Assembly (NCBI GenBank): GCA_022340885.1
Contig: JAJDND010000003.1
Coordinates: forward strand, 1 to 38,773
DNA: 38,773 bases
Direction: 5' to 3'
Source: Desulfobacterales bacterium
Lineage (GTDB): Bacteria > Desulfobacterota > Desulfobacteria > Desulfobacterales > UBA11574
Shown here: one piece after another, positions 25,974 through 32,203 of the stretch
Position numbering within the stretch: position 1 is the first letter of the stretch
How the letters are laid out: every line of letters starts with the position of its first letter
The notes under the pieces: generated by a model
Database searches by the model: none
What the model saw: only the letters and a program-made list of their open reading frames with translations
Told to the model about the DNA's origin: nothing
Translations under genes and position numbers: made by a program

Positions 25974-26822
25974 ATGACACCCGAAGATCTTAACGATTTA
26001 AAAGCATGGTTTAAGACTTACGTTTCCGGGTTTTACACGGATGATGCCATGTATAACAACACCATCCGGCTCAAGGAGAAACACACGGAGCATGTGTGCC
26101 GGAATATGATATTGCTGGGAAATGCACTGGGCCTGTCGGATCAGGACATGATGCTGGCGGAAACCATGGGTCTTTTTCATGATATCGGCAGGTTCAAGCA
26201 ATATGCCGTCTACGGCACGTTTAGAGACACGGATTCCGAAAATCATGCCCTTCTTGGGTTGCGGGAGCTGGCGGCGCATGATGTTTTGGCCGACTGCAGC
26301 GGGGATGAAAAAAAATGGATTGCCAAGGCCATCGCCTCACACAACGCTGCCGAGATACCCGTCGACGCAAATGGGAAGACTCTGTTATTTATACGTCTTT
26401 TAAGGGATGCCGACAAACTCGACATTTGGAGAGTTTTTATCGAATATTACAAAACACGTGACAATCAGCCGAATCCGGTTGTGGAAATCGGGCTTCCGGA
26501 CGAGCCCTTTTTTTCTCCGAAAGTGATTGCCGCTTTGAATGCAGACCGTTTTGTCCGCATAAAGGATTTAAAAACATCCGGCGATTTTAAACTGCTCTTG
26601 GTAAGCTGGGTGTTCGATCTTAATTTTGGTGTTTCATTTCAGCTTGTTAAAGACCGTCATTATATCGAGAAAATCGAGGCGACACTGCCGCCTTCAAAAG
26701 AGATTTCAGCAGCCATCAAGCATGCCTACGATTATGTGGGACGCCATGTTCAGGGCTCCAAACCCAGTGTTCAGTGTTCAGAGGTAAAAGGTTCAAGGTT
26801 TAAGGACGAGGAAGCGATTTAA
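25974..26822 (+). CDS. HD-domain phosphohydrolase
   Basis: A 282-residue HD-superfamily protein. The metal-binding set is visible as KHTEHVCRN, LFHDIGRFKQY (the HD pair), IASHNA and RDADKLDIW. Such enzymes are metal-dependent phosphohydrolases, often acting on nucleotides; the substrate is not clear. The ATG at 25974 (MTPEDLNDL) has GGGAG 5 nt upstream and is preferred over the TTG at 25935. The last 19 residues (PSVQCSEVKGSRFKDEEAI) are encoded by a 7-bp minisatellite that has run into the reading frame, so the ancestral protein probably ended near HVQGS. The selenoprotein-like gene follows 17 nt later. Confidence 0.85.
   Translation: MTPEDLNDLKAWFKTYVSGFYTDDAMYNNTIRLKEKHTEHVCRNMILLGNALGLSDQDMMLAETMGLFHDIGRFKQYAVYGTFRDTDSENHALLGLRELAAHDVLADCSGDEKKWIAKAIASHNAAEIPVDANGKTLLFIRLLRDADKLDIWRVFIEYYKTRDNQPNPVVEIGLPDEPFFSPKVIAALNADRFVRIKDLKTSGDFKLLLVSWVFDLNFGVSFQLVKDRHYIEKIEATLPPSKEISAAIKHAYDYVGRHVQGSKPSVQCSEVKGSRFKDEEAI
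26765..26806 (-). repeat. 7-bp tandem array inside the 3' end of the HD gene
   Basis: About six units: CAGTGTT twice, CAGAGGT, AAAAGGT, TCAAGGT, TTAAGGA, with G-rich/GT at fixed phase. It is the minus orientation of the GAAC heptads and encodes part of the C-terminus. Confidence 0.7.
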
Positions 26823-26839
26823 ACACACGGAAGGTAACT

Positions 26840-27022
26840 ATGAATGATATTGTTTTAGTATTGATCATTATCGGGGTGTGGTATCTGTTGCAAGCATATA
26901 TTCTGCCGAAACTGGGGATTTCGACCTGAGTGCGTGATTCCTGTCAGGTGACAGGCAAAAAAGATAAGCTTGGGAAAAAACTATCGGAAGAGGGCGAAAA
27001 AAATCAAACACGCACCCGTTGA
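26840..27022 (+). CDS. Probable single-span selenoprotein (Sec30, TGA-encoded)
   Basis: With TGA (26927-26929) read as selenocysteine this is a 60-residue protein. Residues 1-29, MNDIVLVLIIIGVWYLLQAY then ILPKLGIST, form one membrane span; Sec30 begins the motif U-VRDS-C, and a charged Lys/Glu-rich tail runs to the stop at 27020. A GGAAGG ribosome site sits 5 nt before the ATG, 17 nt after the HD gene. Directly after the TGA lies the hairpin CCTGTC-AGGT-GACAGG, whose loop starts 16 nt downstream, the spacing and G-containing apical loop expected of bacterial SECIS elements. The frame stays open for 30 codons and closes 17 nt before the next start. A U-x4-C pair on a membrane anchor suggests a redox role. 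I do not recognise a named family. If TGA is a true stop, only a 29-residue membrane miniprotein remains. Confidence 0.7.
26930..26955 (+). promoter_or_regulatory. Candidate bacterial SECIS element
   Basis: A 6-bp perfect stem CCTGTC (26940-26945) and GACAGG (26950-26955) with loop AGGT. The loop begins 16 nt after the in-frame TGA, near the 17 nt seen in E. coli fdhF, whose loop also begins AGGU. Confidence 0.65.
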
Positions 27023-27039
27023 TTATAATCGGGGGGAAT

Positions 27040-27714
27040 ATGTTTAAAAAAATAATGATTCTTATTTTTGTCACATTCGTCGGTATTGGGTGTCAACCGG
27101 GGGGTAAACAACTTGTAGTCAAATTCGATCACATTTACGGGCTGACGTCGGATGCCGGTGTTATTTTTGAAAAAAACCGGATCGGCAAGGTGGGTGAGAT
27201 CACCTATACCAATGACGGCAATTTTCTGGTCGCGCTGAAGATCGATAAAGCCTTTACGAATGCCGCGACCGAGTATACCCGATTTTTCATCGTGTCGGAC
27301 CCGCTGGACAATGGTCGAAAAGCCGTGGAGATGACCCAGACCCAAAAGGGGGGCGCGCCATTGAAAAACAACGCCGTCGTCGAAGGTTCCGTCAAAACGT
27401 CAGTGATCGTTGAACGCATGCAAAAGGATTTTGAAGGGGAAATGAAGGATCTCACCCGGCAATTCAACACGTTTGCAGAGCAATTGAAAAAGCTTCCCGA
27501 GAGCGAAGCCTATAAACAATTGGAGAACGAACTGACGAACCTTTATAATGAAATGAAACAATCCGGAAAAGCGGTTCGCGAGATGATACAAAAGGATATT
27601 TTGCCGCGGTTGGAACAGGAATTACAAAATTTAAAAAAGCGCCTGCAGAAAAACGGAAAAGAGGATGAATTAAAACCCCTTGAAACAAAAATGGAAAAAA
27701 TCAAAAAAATATAA
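27040..27714 (+). CDS. MCE/MlaD-domain lipoprotein
   Basis: A 224-residue envelope protein. The signal peptide MFKKIMILIFVTFVG ends in the lipobox GIGC. An MCE-type domain follows (VVKFDHIYGLTSDAGVIFEKNRIGKVGEI), as in MlaD-class lipid-transport subunits. The C-terminal half (about 110-224) is a long charged helix with heptad leucines (QLKKLPESEAYKQLENELTNLYNEM), likely coiled coil. Such proteins form hexameric rings in the periplasm for lipid shuttling. No MlaE/MlaF partner is present in the window, so this is an orphan copy. A GGGGGGA ribosome site precedes the ATG at 27040. Confidence 0.75.
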   Translation: MFKKIMILIFVTFVGIGCQPGGKQLVVKFDHIYGLTSDAGVIFEKNRIGKVGEITYTNDGNFLVALKIDKAFTNAATEYTRFFIVSDPLDNGRKAVEMTQTQKGGAPLKNNAVVEGSVKTSVIVERMQKDFEGEMKDLTRQFNTFAEQLKKLPESEAYKQLENELTNLYNEMKQSGKAVREMIQKDILPRLEQELQNLKKRLQKNGKEDELKPLETKMEKIKKI

Positions 27715-27843
27715 CCGCCATTTATAACCAGATGTTTCGTACCATCGCCTTGTGTTTTGGTTTTTGTCCGCCCGTTGACCATCCATGCACCTTGTGACTT
27801 CGATTTTCATCCGATCCACGGAACTTCCCGGGAAACTCCCAAT

Positions 27844-27876
27844 ATATTGTGGTATAATTTGCTTGACACACAATAT
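27844..27876. promoter_or_regulatory. Inverted repeat flanking the -35 of a strong promoter
   Basis: ATATTGTG (27844-27851) and CACAATAT (27869-27876) are exact complements 17 bp apart. The right arm starts one base after the -35 box of the promoter at 27863, as a repressor or activator site might. Confidence 0.45.
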
Positions 27877-27891
27877 GGTTTGGTTTATAAA
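27863..27891 (+). promoter_or_regulatory. Strong sigma-70 promoter
   Basis: Perfect TTGACA (27863-27868), 17-nt spacer and TATAAA (27886-27891), 43 nt before the 54-residue Cys-rich miniprotein. Confidence 0.7.
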
Positions 27892-27934
27892 AAGATAGTT
27901 TAAAAATTCAGGACGTTAAAACATAAAAGGAGCA

Positions 27935-28099
27935 ATGGTCACACTGATGGCAAAAGCTATTGTAAAATGCCCTAAGGATCCGAAAATGCAATACTATCGC
28001 GAAGTTTGCAAGGAAATATTTCGAAAGGGAAACATCCGAAACTGGTGTAAGCACTGTGAGGTCTTTGGGGACAAGGAAAAATCGTCCGGCAAGGCATGA
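27935..28099 (+). CDS. Small four-cysteine protein
   Basis: A 54-residue protein that starts MVTLMAKAIVKCPKDPKMQY and carries four cysteines: one early (KCPKD), one in REVCKE, and a CKHC pair in NWCKHCEVFG. The spacing suggests a small zinc-binding or iron-sulfur fold. An AAAGGAG site lies only 2 nt from the first ATG, so translation may begin at the second ATG (27947, MAKAIVK) with a 14-nt spacer. It is served by the clearest promoter of the window. I recognise no family; the base composition is like its neighbours. Confidence 0.6.
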   Translation: MVTLMAKAIVKCPKDPKMQYYREVCKEIFRKGNIRNWCKHCEVFGDKEKSSGKA

Positions 28100-28210
28100 A
28101 ATTTCGAGCCGTTGACAGCCGAATAAAATTTTCACAAAGGTTGATCTGTAATATGGATTTGAGTTTATAGAGAATAAATTCTCCTTTAAACCATAGCACA
28201 GGAGGACGAT

Positions 28211-28399
28211 ATGATATCTTCACCATGTGAAAATTGTCATAGGAAACATCAACCGAAAGAAAGTTGTGCCGATGATTGTGAGATTTTAAACGCCGTTCAA
28301 CTTTATCTGGTGTCCAATAGAAGCGATTTTTATATTTCCGCCATTGATTATTCCGAAGAAGGAAGATTTTGTTTGAACAGTAAAGATGTTATGACTTAA
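28211..28399 (+). CDS. Small cysteine-rich protein
   Basis: A 62-residue hydrophilic protein with an ideal ribosome site (GGAGGACGAT before the ATG). The N-terminal third holds C6-x2-C9, C19 and C23 (SPCENCHRKH, SCADDC), followed by one further Cys. This looks like a compact metal-binding knuckle. It follows the 54-residue Cys protein by 111 nt on the same strand, so the two may be co-expressed. An inverted-end repeat element starts 26 nt after its stop. The function is not recognised. Confidence 0.65.
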   Translation: MISSPCENCHRKHQPKESCADDCEILNAVQLYLVSNRSDFYISAIDYSEEGRFCLNSKDVMT

Positions 28400-28425
28400 T
28401 TCGCGTGTCTTTGTTCAGCGACAAA

Positions 28426-28567
28426 GAGACCTTTGAAAAATGTTCATTTTTGTTCAAGTTCAAGGAAGGCGAAAATTTTAACCGCAGGAATACATTGAGT
28501 ATTTTGAGGATTGAAATTTGAGCCTGGCGTAGAAATTGGGCAAAAAGGGGCGTTTTGCAAAGGTCTC
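28426..28567 (+). repeat. 142-bp element with inverted ends (type 3, copy A)
   Basis: The ends are GAGACCTTTGAAAAATG on the left and the complement of TTTTGCAAAGGTCTC on the right. The interior matches copy B (38522-38675, opposite strand) over nearly its whole length, apart from about a dozen substitutions and a short indel that in copy B holds a small hairpin. It ends 13 nt before the ribosome site of the AcuB-like gene. Confidence 0.85.
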
Positions 28568-28594
28568 ACAAGATGGCAAAAAGGAGGTGCTCCT

Positions 28595-29272
28595 ATGTAT
28601 GTCGGTCGAATTATGCGAAAACATCTGGTAACCGTACCTCCGGATACAAATTTAAAAAAAGCCAAAGACATCATCCAGGAAAAACGGATTAACCATCTGC
28701 TTGTCGTAAAGGAAGACGGCAATTTGGTCGGTATTGTTTCAGACAGAGATGTCAGGCAAAGCTGGGCGTCTCCGGCCACGGCGCTGAGTGTCCATGAATT
28801 GAACTATCTTTTGAACCAGCTCACCGTCGAGATGATCATGGTCAAAAAGATTATCACCATATCGCCCGGCACCACCATCGAGCGCGCAGCCTATATTATG
28901 CAGGAAAACAGGATCAATGCTTTGCCGGTCATCGAGTCGGGCAAGCTGGTCGGGATTATCACGAGCACCGATGTAATGGGCGTCCTGCTTCGCGCCATCG
29001 GGTTCGATGATGACGAAAGCGCCCGTTTTACCGTACTGGTAGAAGATCGCATCGGGATTGTCGCCGAAGTTTCGAGGATTTTGAAGGAAGCGCAAATCAA
29101 CATTCGCAGCCTGGTTTCCTGGCCGGAAAATGAATACCCCGGTGTTTACCATCTGGTGATGCGGGTGAAGTTGGAAGATAAGGATAAAGCGATAAATGTT
29201 TTAGGCGACGCCGGGTTCAAAGTCTTGTCAGAATATGTTCAGGACCTGACGCCGTACCTGCCAAAAAAGTGA
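28595..29272 (+). CDS. CBS-pair and ACT-domain protein (AcuB-like)
   Basis: A 225-residue soluble protein. Two CBS motifs span about residues 1-140 (VGRIMRKHLVTVPPDT and VEMIMVKKIITISPGT, each followed by an A-x-x-I-M/I segment). An ACT domain follows (about 148-215; FTVLVEDRIGIVAEVSRIL). The layout equals the acetoin-utilisation regulator AcuB and related proteins, which bind adenosyl compounds and amino acids. No acetoin gene is nearby, so the regulated target is unknown. The ATG at 28595 has AAGGAGG 7-8 nt upstream. Because the repeat copy A lies just before it, the transcript start must lie in or beyond that element. The stop TGA overlaps the next inverted-end element. Confidence 0.85.
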   Translation: MYVGRIMRKHLVTVPPDTNLKKAKDIIQEKRINHLLVVKEDGNLVGIVSDRDVRQSWASPATALSVHELNYLLNQLTVEMIMVKKIITISPGTTIERAAYIMQENRINALPVIESGKLVGIITSTDVMGVLLRAIGFDDDESARFTVLVEDRIGIVAEVSRILKEAQINIRSLVSWPENEYPGVYHLVMRVKLEDKDKAINVLGDAGFKVLSEYVQDLTPYLPKK

Positions 29273-29412
29273 TCCCCTACTTGATCGAAAGCCGATAACA
29301 CCCCATCTCCTTCGTTATCAAGGGCTCGCAGTCCCGCCAACGATAGGCGGGACGGATTCGTCCTTGAAGCCTTGAACATGGGGCATTCTCGACTTTCGCT
29401 CAAGCAGGGGAT
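29272..29412. repeat. 141-bp element with 20-bp inverted ends (type 4)
   Basis: The left end ATCCCCTACTTGATCGAAAG (29272-29291) matches the complement of the right end (29393-29412) at 18 of 20 bases. The interior holds an 8-bp hairpin GTCCCGCC / GGCGGGAC. The left end begins on the last base of the TGA stop of the AcuB-like gene. Confidence 0.75.
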
Positions 29413-29437
29413 AATTAATGGTTTTTAAAGACCATTA

Positions 29438-30616
29438 TCAGAACAACCGACCTCTCCGATATTTCTCCCAGCAATCGATCAAAGCACCGGCAATCAAAGA
29501 AGATCGCTGCAAAAGACTCGCTTTGATCATGTATTCATCTTCGCTGTGGTCCTTGGCGCCGATGGGCCCCAAGCCGTCGATGACCGGCGTATTTTCTCCG
29601 GCAATCACATTGGCGTCGGATACCCCGGATCTGAATTCTTCAGCCACTGAAAATCCAAGGGATGCCGCGGTTTCCTGAACCGCTTTAAACAGGTTTTTGT
29701 TTTTTGCAGATGCGGGCATGGGAGGCCTCGAACTCAATACGGCAAAATGGGAACCGGTTCCGGGCACGTCGTTTCTTTGGGTAATTTCAGATATGCTGTT
29801 TTCCAGGCTTGTCTTGTCCGACGGGCCGATGAATCTGAAATCGATACGGGCCAGGGCGTGATCCGCAACAGTGTTGGGACCGATACCGCCGTTGACTTTC
29901 CCCACATTGACGGTGATTCCCCGGTCCGGGTCATTCAAGGATTCAAAGGCAATGATTTTATGGGCCAGTTCAAGTACCGCACTGGCTTTTTCCTTTCCGG
30001 CGAAAGCTGCATGGCCTGCTTTTCCTTTAATGCTCAGTTCAAGGGACAGGTTCCCCTTTCGACCGGTGACGATTTCTCCCTTTCGTCCCCCGGTTTCCAG
30101 AACAAACGCAAAGGCGCTTTTAGCGGCCTCGCGTTGGATGAGCGGTGTTGAACCGGGCGATCCGATTTCTTCATCGGCGTTGAATATGAAGGTGACGGGT
30201 ATTTTTTTTAACAGGCTTTCATTATCCAGCGCCTTGAGGGCGAAAATTCCGGCAACAAGTCCGCCTTTCATGTCGATGACGCCCGGTCCGTAAGCGTGAG
30301 CGCTGTCTTCTTTATACCCGGTAAAACCGGTATCTTCGGGAAATACCGTGTCCATATGTCCGGTCAGAAGCATCTGCTTGTCGAAGGGTTCGTCACAAAG
30401 GGACCTGACCACCAGATGATTTCCAAAGGATTCCTGTTCTATGGTCCGGCAGGCGACGGTATGGGGCTGAAACACCGACAAAATCAGACGTCCCACTTGG
30501 TCCACGCCGGTTTTATTGTAAGTTCCGCTTTGAATCCGCACCATCTTTTCAAGGAGGGAAAACATCTCCTGACGGTGCGTTTTCAGAAATGCGGATATTC
30601 GGTTATGAAGCGTCAT
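29438..30616 (-). CDS. M20-family metallopeptidase / deacylase
   Basis: A 392-residue dinuclear zinc hydrolase of the CPG2/ArgE/DapE class. The metal and catalytic residues are His87 and Asp89 (LTGHMDTVF), Asp115 (GVIDMKGG), Glu149-Glu150 (NADEEIGSPGS), Glu174 and a late His in AKDHSEDEY. A dimerisation insert lies near 180-300. Such enzymes remove an acyl or amino-acid group from a peptide or N-acyl amino acid. Its ATG directly follows the aminomutase stop (TAGATG), giving coupled translation. Association of a KamA gene with an M20 hydrolase also occurs in the Bacillus subtilis yod/kamA operon. The substrate is unknown. Confidence 0.88.
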   Translation of the reverse strand: MTLHNRISAFLKTHRQEMFSLLEKMVRIQSGTYNKTGVDQVGRLILSVFQPHTVACRTIEQESFGNHLVVRSLCDEPFDKQMLLTGHMDTVFPEDTGFTGYKEDSAHAYGPGVIDMKGGLVAGIFALKALDNESLLKKIPVTFIFNADEEIGSPGSTPLIQREAAKSAFAFVLETGGRKGEIVTGRKGNLSLELSIKGKAGHAAFAGKEKASAVLELAHKIIAFESLNDPDRGITVNVGKVNGGIGPNTVADHALARIDFRFIGPSDKTSLENSISEITQRNDVPGTGSHFAVLSSRPPMPASAKNKNLFKAVQETAASLGFSVAEEFRSGVSDANVIAGENTPVIDGLGPIGAKDHSEDEYMIKASLLQRSSLIAGALIDCWEKYRRGRLF

Positions 30617-32203
30617 CTATTTCTTGGCAAAGGAAAAATTGGGATTGGCGTACGCATCAGGGGCGGCATCCGGGTATTTGACTTCTTCATGGCTCCACGG
30701 TTTTTTCAGAATAACGTCCGCGCCCTCATGCCGCACGACATTGCTCCGATGCAATGGGATCTTTCCCCCGGCCGTGGCAATATACCGCGGAATGGCATCT
30801 CCGGAAATATTGCCGTACATGCTTTCCACGATATCCCTTCCCTTTTCCACCGGCACCCTGAAATGAGCGAACTGGGGATTTCGATAGCTGCAATTGAAAA
30901 TGTAGTAGGGTCGGACATAATTTTCCTGAATGGTCTCGCACAGCTTCCACATTTTGATTGTTGTATCGTTGATGCCTTTTAAGAGAACGGCCTGGTTCAA
31001 CACGGCGCTGACGCTTTTGGAAATGCGTTTGAAGGCGTTTTGGGAAATCGGTGTGATTTCCTGGGCCGTGTTGATCTGAGTGACCACCCGCACCGGTTTT
31101 TTGTCATTGCTTTCTTCAAGGATTTCTAAAAGTTCGGTATCGATGCGCCATGGGGTTGTGACCGGAATCCTCGTGCCGATGCGTTTCATGGTGACATGAT
31201 CGATGTCGTCCAAGGCTTTGAGGATTTTTTTGATTTTTTCATTGGGAAGGACAAAGGCATCTCCGCCGGTGATGAGGACATCCCGGATGCGGGTATTTTG
31301 CCGGATGTAGTTTAATGCTTCTTCATAGGCATTGTCGGAATAAATCCGGTCTTTTTTCCCGATGTGGGCAATCCGGAGACAGTGGGTGCAGTACATGGCG
31401 CACATATTGGTGGCCTTGATGGTAAGGACCCTCGGATAAAACTGGTCGATCAACCGGGCCGGGGAATGGTCCGCGGCAACCGGCGGGATTTCAATGCCGA
31501 TGTTATCGACCATTTCACCGGTAGGTACCGATTGCAGCAATATCGGATCGTTGGTTCGGCCGGGTTGAATCAGGCTGGCATAGTAAGGGGTCATACGCAT
31601 CCGGTAATTTTGGGTCACCCGCCCCACCTCTTCGATGATATGAACCGGTAGATCGATTATTTTTGACAGCTTTTCCACAGAGTCGATACAATGCTGGAGT
31701 TGCCCCGAATAAGAGTTCCATGCCTCGCCGGATATATCCAGGACCGATCTGATGCGGCGGGCGTTTTCCCGTATGGTGTCCCACAATTCGATGCCGCTCG
31801 GCGCTTCAAGGGTTTTGCGGTTCAGATAGTCGACAATCCGCTCATTGGCCTGCTCGACAATGGCAAGCGCGCGATTAACCCGCCCCCCGACAGTGACCCC
31901 GTGTTCATCGATGTGTTGATGTTTCATTGCAAGCGATAATAGGGCGTCTTTGGATATCCCGAAAACATCCGGTGCGATATTCAGGTCTTCATGTATGGTT
32001 TTAAGCCGCACAAAAAAATCGATGATGGGTGTCGTAAGCTCTGTTTTTTCAGCGGCGTTGAACAGAGCGTTTATTTCTGATGAAAGCGTTTCGGAAGGCT
32101 TTGGGATTTCGGGGGTTTTTTGACCGAACGGGCTGAAAAGACCTTCTATAAGTTCATGGGTAAACGCATCCGTATCGTCATTTTGCGGCGTTTTCTGGTT
32201 CAT
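30617..32203 (-). CDS. KamA-family radical SAM aminomutase
   Basis: A 528-residue radical SAM, PLP-dependent 2,3-aminomutase homologue. Cluster ligands are Cys268, Cys272 and Cys275 (NMCAMYCTHC). Arg277, two residues later, aligns with Arg134, which holds the substrate carboxylate in lysine 2,3-aminomutase. The PLP lysine is Lys481 in GGKIP, 206 residues after the last Cys (205 in the Clostridium enzyme). The two aspartates that bind the lysine epsilon-amine (Asp293, Asp330 there) align with Ser439 and with a Tyr/Ile/Ala region here, so lysine is an unlikely substrate. An extra N-terminal region of about 140 residues is present. It overlaps the ATP-grasp gene by 26 nt and has GGAG 7 nt upstream. 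Confidence 0.85.
   Translation of the reverse strand: MNQKTPQNDDTDAFTHELIEGLFSPFGQKTPEIPKPSETLSSEINALFNAAEKTELTTPIIDFFVRLKTIHEDLNIAPDVFGISKDALLSLAMKHQHIDEHGVTVGGRVNRALAIVEQANERIVDYLNRKTLEAPSGIELWDTIRENARRIRSVLDISGEAWNSYSGQLQHCIDSVEKLSKIIDLPVHIIEEVGRVTQNYRMRMTPYYASLIQPGRTNDPILLQSVPTGEMVDNIGIEIPPVAADHSPARLIDQFYPRVLTIKATNMCAMYCTHCLRIAHIGKKDRIYSDNAYEEALNYIRQNTRIRDVLITGGDAFVLPNEKIKKILKALDDIDHVTMKRIGTRIPVTTPWRIDTELLEILEESNDKKPVRVVTQINTAQEITPISQNAFKRISKSVSAVLNQAVLLKGINDTTIKMWKLCETIQENYVRPYYIFNCSYRNPQFAHFRVPVEKGRDIVESMYGNISGDAIPRYIATAGGKIPLHRSNVVRHEGADVILKKPWSHEEVKYPDAAPDAYANPNFSFAKK

Noticed and set aside
28426-28567. CRISPR repeat or integron site
   Set aside because: Only two copies 10 kb apart in opposite orientation, with no regular spacers and no cas or integrase gene.
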